Assembly (NCBI GenBank): GCA_016932335.1
Contig: JAFGCZ010000005.1
Coordinates: forward strand, 1-64,000
Reading direction: 5' to 3'
Source: Opitutales bacterium
Lineage (GTDB): Bacteria; Verrucomicrobiota; Verrucomicrobiia; Opitutales; Oceanipulchritudinaceae
DNA length: 64,000 nt
The position numbers were made by a program, and so were the translations under genes. Positions 21,661 to 30,335 of this stretch are shown piece after piece. Position 1 is the first letter of the stretch. The number at the start of each line of letters is the position of its first letter. The notes under the pieces were generated by a model. It saw only the letters and a program-made list of their open reading frames with translations, had not been told where the DNA came from and did not search any database.

Positions 21661-22398
21661 ATGGACGCAGATACAGTCAGAAACTACTATGCAAACACCG
21701 AGGTGGTCGACCACTACATGAAGGCAACCTCCAGTGTTGGCCTTTGGGCGTCCGAAAAGGAAATATTTACGCGCTATTTTAATAAAGAGGATAAACTGCT
21801 CGAATTGGGAACGGGAACGGGGCGCATTGCCTTTGGGCTTGAACGCTTGGGCTATAAAAACCTTACCGGAATTGAATTGAGTAAGGACATGGTTCGCGAA
21901 GCGCAGCGCATCGGAAAAATCCTTAAAACAAAAGCCATTCTGCGAAAGGGTGATGCCACCAAGCTGAAATTCCCGGATAACAGTTTCGATGGAGCGATTT
22001 TCGGGTTCAATGGCCTTATGCAAATCCCCGGACGGGAAAACAGAGTAACCGCTATTAGGGAAATCTTTCGGGTAATCATTCCGGGAGCCTACTTTATCTT
22101 TACTACGCACGATCGTAATAATCCCAAAAGAACCTCTTATTGGAAGGAACAGAAACGCTTGTGGGATGAGGGCTCACAGGATCCAAGACTTGATGATTTT
22201 GGAGATCGCTTCGAATCAACCCCTCTGGGAGATCTCTACATCCATATTCCGGTTCCCGAAGAAATTCGGGAAGACCTGAAAGCATCCGGATTTAAAATAG
22301 ATGGCGACGCTCTTCGCTCGCAAATAGCCAAGGAATCTCCGGTTGTCGAAGAATTCAGCGATGAATGCCGCTTTTGGATAGCGAGAAAGCCGCAATAA
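21661..22398 (+). CDS. SAM-dependent class I methyltransferase
   Basis: The 245-residue protein carries the SAM-binding motif LLELGTGTGRIAFGL, followed by an acidic post-I strand (GIELSKDMV) and motif IV-like GAIFGFNGLMQI. The fold is Methyltransf_11/25-like. The substrate cannot be deduced and the neighbours give no clue. ATG 21661 fits; the upstream frame from 21622 starts with a non-ATG codon. The gene lies divergently from rplU and convergently with a coiled-coil gene 5 bp away. Confidence 0.85.
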   Translation: MDADTVRNYYANTEVVDHYMKATSSVGLWASEKEIFTRYFNKEDKLLELGTGTGRIAFGLERLGYKNLTGIELSKDMVREAQRIGKILKTKAILRKGDATKLKFPDNSFDGAIFGFNGLMQIPGRENRVTAIREIFRVIIPGAYFIFTTHDRNNPKRTSYWKEQKRLWDEGSQDPRLDDFGDRFESTPLGDLYIHIPVPEEIREDLKASGFKIDGDALRSQIAKESPVVEEFSDECRFWIARKPQ

Positions 22399-22403
22399 CC
22401 GGC

Positions 22404-23090
22404 TTACTCGTCTTCTTTGATAGGGGAGTAGGTCCCAAGATTGCGCTCTTTAAGATAGATAGCATCTCTTCTGCGCACATTAGTGGAACGAATACTCGGG
22501 TTTTCCAAGACCGGGGTTCCTCCTGCCTGCACAATCGCTTCAGCTGTTTTCAGTTGGCGTTCCAATGCGGCTTCATACTCCTGGCGAATACGTTCGTTTT
22601 CTGCCTGTAGAGCTTTCATACGTTCCGATTGTGCCTCAAATTCAGCAGCAAGGGCTGCTTTCTGGGCTTTACCTTCTTCTGTCGCTGCAATCGCTGAGGC
22701 CTTATCCAGTTCATCTATTCTGGCCAATAATACTATTTGAGCTTCTTCCAGTGCCGCGCGTTCCGCTTCCAGTTTATCCAGAGCAGCTTCAGCACGTTCC
22801 CGCTGCCCCGCCTCCTGCTTAAGGCGTTCGTTCAGTTCGGCAACCAGCTGGGCGCGCGCCTGGGCTTCCTGTTGAGCTTTTTCTTCGGCCATGCGGCGGG
22901 CATCCTCAGCCATTTGCAACTTTGCCTCGGCATCACGTTGGGCGGCCTTCATCTCTTCTTGCTGGAGAACTAAAGCCTTCTCCTGTTCGGCGACAGCATC
23001 GGCGTTCACCTGCTTTTGGTATATATAGGTACCGACAGCCATAAATATGGCGATTAAAAGAGCAGCAACGAGGAGCGGAGTCTTTTTCAT
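22404..23090 (-). CDS. Membrane-anchored coiled-coil protein, TolA-like in make-up
   Basis: This is a 228-residue protein with an N-terminal transmembrane anchor (LLVAALLIAIFMAVGTYIY). A long Ala/Glu/Gln/Arg-rich coiled coil covers about residues 30-185. A short tail contains RRRDAIYLKERNLG. The composition resembles the helical middle domain of TolA or similar spacers, but the recognisable TolA C-terminal domain is absent. The function is unknown. It stands divergent to sppA and convergent with the methyltransferase gene. Confidence 0.72.
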   Translation of the reverse strand: MKKTPLLVAALLIAIFMAVGTYIYQKQVNADAVAEQEKALVLQQEEMKAAQRDAEAKLQMAEDARRMAEEKAQQEAQARAQLVAELNERLKQEAGQRERAEAALDKLEAERAALEEAQIVLLARIDELDKASAIAATEEGKAQKAALAAEFEAQSERMKALQAENERIRQEYEAALERQLKTAEAIVQAGGTPVLENPSIRSTNVRRRDAIYLKERNLGTYSPIKEDE

Positions 23091-23184
23091 GGTAACAACA
23101 TATGATGTTTATGAATGGGGTGAAATCAAGAATAACTTGGCTCTCGACCTTTCTCATTTCTTTCTTTTAGTTTAAGGAAATTAA

Positions 23185-25038
23185 TTGATTCCCATTATGA
23201 CACAAAGAGAAATAAACATGCCCCCGCCCAGACGCCATAATTGGCTCAAAATCTTTGCCATTGTTTGCGCCTGCCTAATGATTCCTCTAATGTGTCTCTC
23301 TGTCTTTTTTGCGCTGTTTATGGCTGTAATCGGAACGATAGGGGAATCAGGATTTGAAAAAGAAGGTGTGCCCGAGCAGGCGGTTCTGGTCATTAATCTG
23401 GATCGATCTATCCCAGATCGTCCTGATGACAGCGATCCTTTTACCATTTTTCAAAATGCACTTTCCGGTAATCAGGCTCAGGGAGATGTCTATCTGCGCC
23501 AGATGACATCCACCATCAGAAAAGCCAGAAATGACAACCGCATCAAAGGGATTGCCTTATTCTCTTCAAAAACGGGCGAGTTAGGCACCAGCATGGCTTC
23601 TGTGTCTGAAATACAAAGCGCCCTCGCTGATTTTCAGAAATCGGGAAAACCGGTTTATGCCTATCTGCGCAACAACGGCATTAAGTCCTACTATCTTTGT
23701 TCCAACGCAGATGAAGTTTATATGCACCCGATGGGGGATCTTGTGATTCTTGGCTTCCATGCAGAACAGCTTTATATGAAAGATGTGCTGGCAAAGCTTG
23801 GTATTGGCGTTCAGGTGGCTAGAGTCGGCGAATATAAATCTGCGGTTGAGCCTTTTATTGCCGACGAAATGAGCGACGAAAACCGCGCACAGCTGGAAGC
23901 TTTTCTCAAAAGCATTTGGAATCAGGTGATCTCGGAAACTGCAAAAAATCGCTCTGTAGATAAAAGCCTTTTCAATTATCTGGCAAACACCAAGGGGATT
24001 ATTTCTGCCGAAGACGCCATTGAACATAAGTTGGCTGATAAAATTGCCTTTGAAGATGAGTTTTTTGATGCACTTGGAACTCTGGCACCACCGCCCAGTA
24101 TGCAGGAAAGATTTTCCGGCATTAATATTGATGATTACGCTTTGTTCGTGGAAGGGCTTCAAAAACCGCGTTCATTTGAACATGCTCACAATCCTCAGGT
24201 AGCCGTGCTTTATGTTGAAGGCTCCATCGTCGATGGTGAAGGTGGCGGCGGAAGTCAGACCATAGAACAGCTGTGCAGTGACTTAAAATACGACGACTCG
24301 GTAAAGGCTGTGGTACTACGTATTAACAGCCCCGGCGGTAGCGTCTCTGCATCAGAAGACATTCTCCATGCGGTTCATGACGCGGTGGGCGAGCGCCCGC
24401 TGGTTGTCTCCATGGGGGGAATGGCCGCCAGCGGCGGTTACTGGATTACCGCGAACAGCGATAGCGTTTTTGCCGATCCGGTTACCCTGACAGGTTCCAT
24501 CGGCGTCTTTGGTCTCTTCTTTAATGGTGAAGAGACGATGAACATGGTGGGCATCACCCCCCAGTATGTGGACACGCATATCTCTGCATCCGCCATGAGC
24601 TTCTGGCGTAAAAAAACAGATCAGGAAATGCAACTGATTCAGGGGCACATCAACTCGGTCTATGAGTTGTTTATTCAGCGCGTTGCAGAAAGTCGTAATC
24701 TCGAACCAGATCAGGTAAACGAAATTGCCCGGGGACACATTTGGATTGGTTCAACCGCTAAAGACCTTAATCTGGTGGACTCAATCGGCAGTATGGACGA
24801 TGCCATTGAAGCAGCCGCCAAGATGGCCGGACTCAATGATTACAAGGTTATAGATTACCCTCATCAGGATCCTTCCGCTATCGCCTTTAAACGCTTTATG
24901 CGCTCCATCGAGAGCAGTCATCCGATGATTACCGAACAAATAATCAAAACGGCTACCAAATCAATGGATGAGCTGGCTGACTATACGGCCCCCAATGGAA
25001 TCTATGCCAGACTTCCGTTAAACGTCGAAGGGCTTTAA
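23185..25038 (+). CDS. sppA: Signal peptide peptidase SppA, 67K type
   Basis: SppA is an inner-membrane serine protease that digests cleaved signal peptides. The 617-residue frame shows one N-terminal membrane helix (residues about 20-50). A first domain contains the general-base lysine in GEYKSAVEPF. A second domain contains the nucleophile serine in GGMAASGGYWI and the VTLTGSIGVFG strand. Two tandem domains are typical of the long form. TTG 23185 has AAGGAA at good spacing; ATG 23197 and ATG 23218 are also possible starts. The recombinase gene follows after 6 bp. Confidence 0.92.
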   Translation: MIPIMTQREINMPPPRRHNWLKIFAIVCACLMIPLMCLSVFFALFMAVIGTIGESGFEKEGVPEQAVLVINLDRSIPDRPDDSDPFTIFQNALSGNQAQGDVYLRQMTSTIRKARNDNRIKGIALFSSKTGELGTSMASVSEIQSALADFQKSGKPVYAYLRNNGIKSYYLCSNADEVYMHPMGDLVILGFHAEQLYMKDVLAKLGIGVQVARVGEYKSAVEPFIADEMSDENRAQLEAFLKSIWNQVISETAKNRSVDKSLFNYLANTKGIISAEDAIEHKLADKIAFEDEFFDALGTLAPPPSMQERFSGINIDDYALFVEGLQKPRSFEHAHNPQVAVLYVEGSIVDGEGGGGSQTIEQLCSDLKYDDSVKAVVLRINSPGGSVSASEDILHAVHDAVGERPLVVSMGGMAASGGYWITANSDSVFADPVTLTGSIGVFGLFFNGEETMNMVGITPQYVDTHISASAMSFWRKKTDQEMQLIQGHINSVYELFIQRVAESRNLEPDQVNEIARGHIWIGSTAKDLNLVDSIGSMDDAIEAAAKMAGLNDYKVIDYPHQDPSAIAFKRFMRSIESSHPMITEQIIKTATKSMDELADYTAPNGIYARLPLNVEGL

Positions 25039-25044
25039 TCAGAC

Positions 25045-25977
25045 ATGTCCGAAGCAGTTCATCTGCAGAAAGCACAAATTGAACGCATCGACGCGTTTCT
25101 CAGCACATTAACTCTTGAGCGAAAGTTGTCCGCCTACACGGCGCGCAACTATCGCCAGGCATTGCTTGATTTCTTCACCTATCAGCTCCGTTACGAGCGC
25201 TGGACGGGAAATTTTGAGAAAATCGAGAAAAATGCCATTCGCGGTTACCTGATCGAGGCACAGAAGGATATTTCCAAGCGAACACTGCACCTTCGCTTCA
25301 GTGCATTGAGGAGTTTTTATAAATACCTGCGAAAAGAGGGCGTTGTTGAAAATAGCCCGTTGACAGCTGTTACGCTCCCTAAGCTGGAGAAAAAACTGCC
25401 GAAGTTTCTTACCGAAAAACAAATCAGTACACTGCTGGATGAGCCGATGCGGCGCCTCCAGCGAGAGGACTTGGACGCATTTGAGGCATGGCGGGATCAG
25501 TTGATGTTTGAACTGCTCTACGGGGCAGGACTTCGCATCAGTGAATTGTGCAGCCTCAATTACGAGAACATTGATCTGAGCTCGGGAGCCATCCGTGTAT
25601 TCGGCAAAGGAGGTAAAGAACGCATTGCACCGATGGGAGAGATTGCACTGCGATGTCTGCAGCGTTACCGTGGACTGATTCCGGCAACCACAGAAAATGA
25701 TTCGGCGGTTTTGTTGAATAATCAACTACACAGAGTCAATCCACGCTGGGTGCAGCGGAGGCTGAAGGATTACCTACTGTTGACCGGGCTCCCCGTAGAC
25801 ATTACGCCCCATAAGCTCAGACATTCGTTTGCCACACATATGATGAACGCCGGGGCCGACTTAAGGCTGGTGCAGGAGTTACTCGGGCACAGCAGCCTGG
25901 CCGCCACACAGGTTTACACCCATGTCAGCATGGCCCGTTTAAAAGCAACACACCAGAAAGCGCACCCCCGCGCTTAG
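25045..25977 (+). CDS. Tyrosine recombinase XerC/XerD
   Basis: The 310-residue protein has an N-terminal SAM-like DNA-binding domain and a catalytic domain with the full R-K-H-R-H-Y set. Visible parts are the first arginine in GAGLRISELC, HKLRHSFATHMM, LLGHSSLAATQVYTHVS and the final tyrosine in that stretch. Size and motifs match the Xer recombinases that resolve chromosome dimers at dif. XerC cannot be told from XerD by eye. It is probably transcribed with sppA and overlaps the convergent dGTPase gene by 4 bp. Confidence 0.9.
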   Translation: MSEAVHLQKAQIERIDAFLSTLTLERKLSAYTARNYRQALLDFFTYQLRYERWTGNFEKIEKNAIRGYLIEAQKDISKRTLHLRFSALRSFYKYLRKEGVVENSPLTAVTLPKLEKKLPKFLTEKQISTLLDEPMRRLQREDLDAFEAWRDQLMFELLYGAGLRISELCSLNYENIDLSSGAIRVFGKGGKERIAPMGEIALRCLQRYRGLIPATTENDSAVLLNNQLHRVNPRWVQRRLKDYLLLTGLPVDITPHKLRHSFATHMMNAGADLRLVQELLGHSSLAATQVYTHVSMARLKATHQKAHPRA

Positions 25978-27257
25978 ATCAGGTCCATAATCGACCCGTA
26001 TTCAGCGGAAAAGAGGCGTTTGTAAGCCCGCATAGCCTGCAAATCAGTCAACCCCGAAACATAGTCACAGATCGCCCGCATTTTATCTGTTTCAGTCTCC
26101 AGCGCGACAATCTGCGTATGAATGGCTTCAGGTAGAATCGAGAGCCCTTTGTTTGCACCCAAGTACTGCTCCCGGTAGCACTCAAAGAGTTTCTCCAGAA
26201 TGCAGCCGCCTTTAAGCTCGATCTGCTGTAGAGTAGGGGACTTGAAGACTAGATCCACCGCAATCTTCTTCTGCAACTCGCAGCGCGCCCGAATGGACGG
26301 ATCGACCTCCAGCACAAAATCATAGCGATGGGTTTGCCCGGTTATGCGAGTTCCGCGTGTGGAAAGGGTACAGGCGCGAATGCACTCGCCCACACTGCGG
26401 GCGGCGTCCTGCTCCAACGTTCCTTTCGTAATGGCGGCCTGCAGTGCCTGCAACGCTTGCGCTTGTGGTTGGGATAAAGTTTGCTCCAACGCCCATTTTT
26501 CGATTCTGGAAGTGCTGATAAAGCCGGCCTTTACCCCGTCAACAATATCGTGCAGTGAGTAAGCCGTGTCGTCGGCCCAATCCATAATCTGACATTCGAT
26601 GCTTTTCAGGGCATTCCACGCTCTCGGATCCCTTGAGACAGAGCAGATGTCCGCCCCCAGAGCAAAATCTCGAATGTCCTTCTGGGTATCATAAAGAAAG
26701 TGGTTCTCCGGATATTGGCCCGTTTGTTTTATCCAATCCTCCTGCAGTGCCTTGTATTTGAGCACACCGTCCAGCAAAGACCGCGTCGCGTGCATGCCGT
26801 AAGCAGCGCCCTCTTTCTCAAAGATCAGATCATTGAGAATGCGTAGCGTCTGGGCATTCCCCTCGAACCCGCCAAAGCACTCCATGATCTTGTTCAACTT
26901 GCGTTCACCGATATGCCCAAACGGGGGGTGCCCCAGATCGTGGGCAAAGCCAACCGCTTCAACCAGATCGGGATCGATGTAAAACTCATCGGAAAGCGCC
27001 GGGGATTTGATGTTTAAATAGTCGCAGATACTCCGGGCAATACGGGCAACTTCAATGGTATGCGTCAGGCGTGTCCGGTAGAAGTCATACTCGCCGCTTT
27101 GAAAAACCTGTGTTTTCGACTGCAGACGCCGAAAGGGATAACTGAACAGAATACGGTCGCGGTCTACCTGAAAGGGTGTCCGGTGATCTTTATAACTGCG
27201 CGGAGAGCCCGAATTCTCGTAATCATAGGCGCCGTAAAACAGGTTTTGCTTCATCAT
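25974..27257 (-). CDS. Deoxyguanosinetriphosphate triphosphohydrolase-like protein (HD domain)
   Basis: The 427-residue protein belongs to the dGTPase branch of the HD superfamily. The N-terminal motif RTPFQVDRDRILFSYPFRR, the first metal histidine in RLTHTIEVARIAR, and the HD pair in VGFAHDLGHPPFGHIGE are present. It should split dNTPs to the nucleoside and triphosphate and so trim the dNTP pool. Some family members have been linked to phage defence, but this copy is in a housekeeping context. The start is either of two adjacent ATG codons. Confidence 0.9.
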   Translation of the reverse strand: MMKQNLFYGAYDYENSGSPRSYKDHRTPFQVDRDRILFSYPFRRLQSKTQVFQSGEYDFYRTRLTHTIEVARIARSICDYLNIKSPALSDEFYIDPDLVEAVGFAHDLGHPPFGHIGERKLNKIMECFGGFEGNAQTLRILNDLIFEKEGAAYGMHATRSLLDGVLKYKALQEDWIKQTGQYPENHFLYDTQKDIRDFALGADICSVSRDPRAWNALKSIECQIMDWADDTAYSLHDIVDGVKAGFISTSRIEKWALEQTLSQPQAQALQALQAAITKGTLEQDAARSVGECIRACTLSTRGTRITGQTHRYDFVLEVDPSIRARCELQKKIAVDLVFKSPTLQQIELKGGCILEKLFECYREQYLGANKGLSILPEAIHTQIVALETETDKMRAICDYVSGLTDLQAMRAYKRLFSAEYGSIMDLI

Positions 27258-27373
27258 TAAGACATTAGCCGAAGCATCACCTCCGAATCAATTCCATAAA
27301 TCAGCACCATCGGAAGATGTAATGTTTTGCTGAAGATGATTACAATTCCATTGTCGGAACCCAAAATGGGACA

Positions 27374-27401
27374 AGAGGAAACATTTGACATTGTTCCCTC
27401 T
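27374..27401. repeat. Imperfect palindrome in the dgt/FAD-gene gap
   Basis: The arms AGAGGAAAC and GTTCCCTCT pair at 8 of 9 positions around a 10 nt loop. It lies in the 312 bp gap at 27258-27569 between two divergent genes, next to direct repeats, and could be a protein-binding or element-end structure. Confidence 0.45.
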
Positions 27402-27407
27402 GTTCAG

Positions 27408-27480
27408 CCCCTTATAAGAGCCGTGACCGTCCTCCCATAAGAGCCGTGTCCGTCCCCTTATAAGGATTTAGTCCGTGTCC
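27408..27480. repeat. Short direct repeats, REP-like
   Basis: The 19-mer ATAAGAGCCGTGACCGTCC at 27414-27432 recurs at 27437-27455 with one change (T for A), a period of 23. A third, diverged copy occupies about 27460-27480. CCCCTTATAAG occurs at 27408 and again at 27454. No gene overlaps it. Such GC-rich clusters often belong to dispersed extragenic repeats or the edges of IS200/RAYT-type elements; that assignment is inference. Confidence 0.6.
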
Positions 27481-27495
27481 TTACGCGGACTTTTT
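27471..27495 (+). terminator. Terminator-like hairpin inside the repeat region
   Basis: The stem GTCCG/CGGAC with a 10 nt loop is followed by five T on the plus strand. No plus-strand gene ends just upstream, since the dGTPase gene runs the other way. It may instead be part of the repeat element or a leader of the FAD oxidoreductase gene. Confidence 0.4.
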
Positions 27496-27569
27496 CTTCC
27501 GTATGATCGAATGACTTTTTTGTCTTGGTGTGTTGACGCCGCGAGTATCTTTAATAAGGGTTCTCGCTT

Positions 27570-29036
27570 ATGGCAAAGAACTGGCTAGAAGGCATCCAAT
27601 CCAATTATGATGTAATTATTATCGGCAGTGGCCTCGGAGGCCTCACCGCTGCCAATTATCTGGCAAAGCAGGGGAACAGCGTCCTGCTGCTGGAACACCA
27701 CTACCAGTTCGGAGGCCTTGCCACATGGTTTAAAAGGCCTGGTGGGCACATCTTCGACATTTCACTGCATGGATTCCCTTTTGGCATGAAAAAGAGCTGC
27801 CGCAAATACTGGAGCAAGGAGATTGCCGATTCCATTGTCCAGTTGAAAGAAATCCGTTTCCACAATCCCCAGTTCGATGTGCATACCACGTTCGACCGGG
27901 AAGACTTTACCCGCATTCTTACAGAACAGTTCGGTATCGACCGGGAAAAAGTGGTTGGCTTTTACGATCATCTGGAAGCCATGAACTTCTACGATGACAA
28001 CACTCAGACCACCCGTGAGCTTTTTGAAGCATTCTTCCCGGGTCGGGACGATGTCCACCGTCTGCTCTTGGAGCCGATTTCCTATGCCAACGGGTCGAGT
28101 CTGGATGATCCGGCGATTACTTATGGCATTGTTTTCTCCAACTTCATGAACAAGGGCGTCTTCACCTTTCAGGGAGGAACCGACGTGCTTGTTGGTAAGA
28201 TGGTTGATGAGCTCAAGCGCAATGGCGTGGATATCCGCAAATGCGCGCTCGTTGAAAAAATCCTCGTCGAAAAGGAAGGGGCTACGCCCAAGGTATGTGG
28301 TGTGCGCATTAAAAGCCAGAACTCGGGGGATGAATTCCCCGCCATCGAAGTTAAGTGCAAAGCGGTGCTTTCCAACGCCAATATTAAAAACACGATTTAC
28401 AAGCTTGTCGGCGAAGACGCATTTTCAGAGGACTATCTGGAAAAGGCATCCAAGGTGCGGGTGAACTGGAGTAGTTGCCAAGTGTATATGGGCATCCGTA
28501 AAGGGGAAACGCTTCCACATATCGGAGACCTTATTTTTACCAGTGAAGCCCCGAAACTGGCTATGGACGAATTGACCGGGCTGCGCTCAACCAGCAGAAC
28601 CTTCAGTGTCTATTATCCGGAAACCAGACCTCACCTGAAAGAGCCTCGCTATGCGGTTGTCGCATCGCTGAACGCTCAATGGAAGGACTGGGATGCCTTG
28701 AGTGAGGAAGCTTATCAGGAGGAGAAAGCGCGCCTATGCCGCGAAGCGGTAGATTGCCTGGAGAAGTATCTCCCGGGGGTAAAGGATAAGATTGATTACA
28801 TCGAGGCCGCCACCCCCCGCACCGTTCACTCCTACACGCGCCACATCGGTGGCACCAGCTTTGGCACAAAATTCGAAGGGCTTCCTGTTTCCATGGAACT
28901 GCCAGACCAGATTTCCGGACTCTACCATGCTGGCAGTGTCGGAATCATCATGAGCGGATGGCTCGGAACCATCAATTATGGAGTCATTATCGCCAATAAG
29001 CTGGAAAAGTATCTCTGCCAACTGGCGGGCAAGTAA
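27570..29036 (+). CDS. FAD-dependent oxidoreductase of the phytoene desaturase/retinol saturase superfamily
   Basis: The 488-residue protein opens with a dinucleotide-binding motif ([20 protein letters not shown]). A second flavin-contact segment ([10 protein letters not shown]) follows, and the C-terminal FAD motif lies in [20 protein letters not shown]. Relatives saturate, desaturate or isomerise polyenes and fatty chains. No carotenoid synthesis gene lies nearby. The next four genes act on acyl chains, so a fatty-acyl or polyene substrate is more likely than phytoene. It appears to be the first gene of that cluster and starts 75 bp after a terminator-like hairpin. Confidence 0.82.
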   Translation: MAKNWLEGIQSNYDVIIIGSGLGGLTAANYLAKQGNSVLLLEHHYQFGGLATWFKRPGGHIFDISLHGFPFGMKKSCRKYWSKEIADSIVQLKEIRFHNPQFDVHTTFDREDFTRILTEQFGIDREKVVGFYDHLEAMNFYDDNTQTTRELFEAFFPGRDDVHRLLLEPISYANGSSLDDPAITYGIVFSNFMNKGVFTFQGGTDVLVGKMVDELKRNGVDIRKCALVEKILVEKEGATPKVCGVRIKSQNSGDEFPAIEVKCKAVLSNANIKNTIYKLVGEDAFSEDYLEKASKVRVNWSSCQVYMGIRKGETLPHIGDLIFTSEAPKLAMDELTGLRSTSRTFSVYYPETRPHLKEPRYAVVASLNAQWKDWDALSEEAYQEEKARLCREAVDCLEKYLPGVKDKIDYIEAATPRTVHSYTRHIGGTSFGTKFEGLPVSMELPDQISGLYHAGSVGIIMSGWLGTINYGVIIANKLEKYLCQLAGK

Positions 29037-29080
29037 CTTTCAGTTTGCCAACAGCTGGACGACCTGCAATCTTTCGCGCC

Positions 29081-29521
29081 ATGTCTCAGGATTTAGTATT
29101 GCAATCCATACCCCATAGACCTCCATTTCTCTTTGTAGATGAGGTGGTTGAGATCACCGAAAAAGGCATTCGCACACAGCGGAAAATCCGCGCCGAAGAA
29201 CCTCAATTTGAGGGCCATTATCCGGGAAATCCCATCATGCCGGGAGTGTTGCTTTGCGAGTCGGTATTTCAGACTGCGGCAATCTATCTGGTGAAACAGA
29301 TGGAAGCCAAAGGTGAAAGCGCTCGGGATAAAACACCGATTCTTGCTCGCGTAGATCAGGCAAAATTCAAAGCCATGGTGCTTCCGGGGGATACCATTAC
29401 CATCGAGGCTACCTACAAAGAAAGTATGGGCAATTTCCATTTCATGTCCGGTAAAGTGATTAAAGAAGGCAAAGTAGCCTTGACCATCAGTTTTGCTTTG
29501 GCGCTGATTGAACAGGAATGA
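29081..29521 (+). CDS. FabZ-like 3-hydroxyacyl-ACP dehydratase
   Basis: The 146-residue hot-dog fold protein has the FabZ signature: HRPPFLFVDEV at the start and FEGHYPGNPIMPGVLLCES with the catalytic histidine and glutamate. It should dehydrate 3-hydroxyacyl-ACP to the trans-2-enoyl form. The match to FabZ is good but the C-terminal half is divergent, so it may be a pathway-specific copy. It lies between the FAD oxidoreductase and the FabI-like reductase, with 9 bp to the latter. Confidence 0.85.
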   Translation: MSQDLVLQSIPHRPPFLFVDEVVEITEKGIRTQRKIRAEEPQFEGHYPGNPIMPGVLLCESVFQTAAIYLVKQMEAKGESARDKTPILARVDQAKFKAMVLPGDTITIEATYKESMGNFHFMSGKVIKEGKVALTISFALALIEQE

Positions 29522-29530
29522 ACAGAGACC

Positions 29531-30331
29531 ATGAGTTTCCTGAATATTGAAAAGAAGCGTTTCCTCGTTACCGGACTCTCCAACAAAAAGAGTGTGGCTT
29601 GGGCTGTCGCCAAAACCCTTATGGAAGAGGGCGCTGAGGTAATTTTCAGTGTGCGCTCGGAAGAACGCAAAGCAGCGGTTTCCTCATTGATCGGAGATGC
29701 ACCTGTTTATGTATGCGATTTTGAAAAAGCGGAGGAAATTCAAGCCCTCGGAAAATCGGTAACGGAAGACGTTGGAACCATTTCGGGGTTGGTGCATTCT
29801 GTGGCCTTTGCCAATTACAGCGAAGGGCTCAAGGCGTTCCACGAGACCAAACGCGAAGATTTTCTGCAGGCGACACAAATCTCGGCCTTTTCTCTGGTAG
29901 AGCTGGCCAATGCGTTGAAACCAGCATTGGAACAGAACGCCTCAGTCGTTGCCATCGGCATTTCTTCTTACGTAACAGCTGCCAGCTACGGGTATATGTC
30001 TCCTATCAAAATGGCGCTGGAAGGGTGTACCCGCTTTCTTGCAAAATCTTTCAGCAAGGACACACAAGTCCGCTTCAATACGGTAAATGCAGGTCCCTTG
30101 AAGACAAAATCCAGTGCAGGAATCCCCGGTTATCTGAACAACTATCTCTTCGGCGAAAAGATGACCATGCGCAAGCAAGCGCTGAAAACACAGGAAGTAG
30201 CCGATACCGTGGTTTATCTCTTAAGTGAACGCTCCAGCGGCATCAATGCACAGGGAATCGTGGTGAACGCCGGCATGGACTGGAATTATTTTGACGAAGA
30301 ACTTGTCGCTCTGGCGATGCGACCGGAATAA
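29531..30331 (+). CDS. FabI-like enoyl-ACP reductase
   Basis: The 266-residue short-chain dehydrogenase resembles FabI. It has the Rossmann start FLVTGLSNKKSVAWAVAK, the HSVAFAN segment, and a Y-x6-K active site in YGYMSPIK, the spacing typical of enoyl-ACP reductases. It should reduce trans-2-enoyl-ACP with NAD(P)H. Whether it is the cell's main FabI or a copy dedicated to this cluster is not decidable here. It follows the FabZ-like gene closely and precedes the OleA-like gene by 4 bp. Confidence 0.88.
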   Translation: MSFLNIEKKRFLVTGLSNKKSVAWAVAKTLMEEGAEVIFSVRSEERKAAVSSLIGDAPVYVCDFEKAEEIQALGKSVTEDVGTISGLVHSVAFANYSEGLKAFHETKREDFLQATQISAFSLVELANALKPALEQNASVVAIGISSYVTAASYGYMSPIKMALEGCTRFLAKSFSKDTQVRFNTVNAGPLKTKSSAGIPGYLNNYLFGEKMTMRKQALKTQEVADTVVYLLSERSSGINAQGIVVNAGMDWNYFDEELVALAMRPE

Positions 30332-30335
30332 GCAA

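Noticed and set aside
25045-25977. The tyrosine recombinase as an integrase marking a mobile island
   Set aside because: Its size and motifs fit Xer proteins, it follows sppA by 6 bp in an apparent operon, and no attachment-site duplication or phage gene was seen.
27414-27480. A CRISPR array
   Set aside because: There are only two good copies plus one decayed copy of a 19-mer with almost no spacer between them, and no cas genes nearby.
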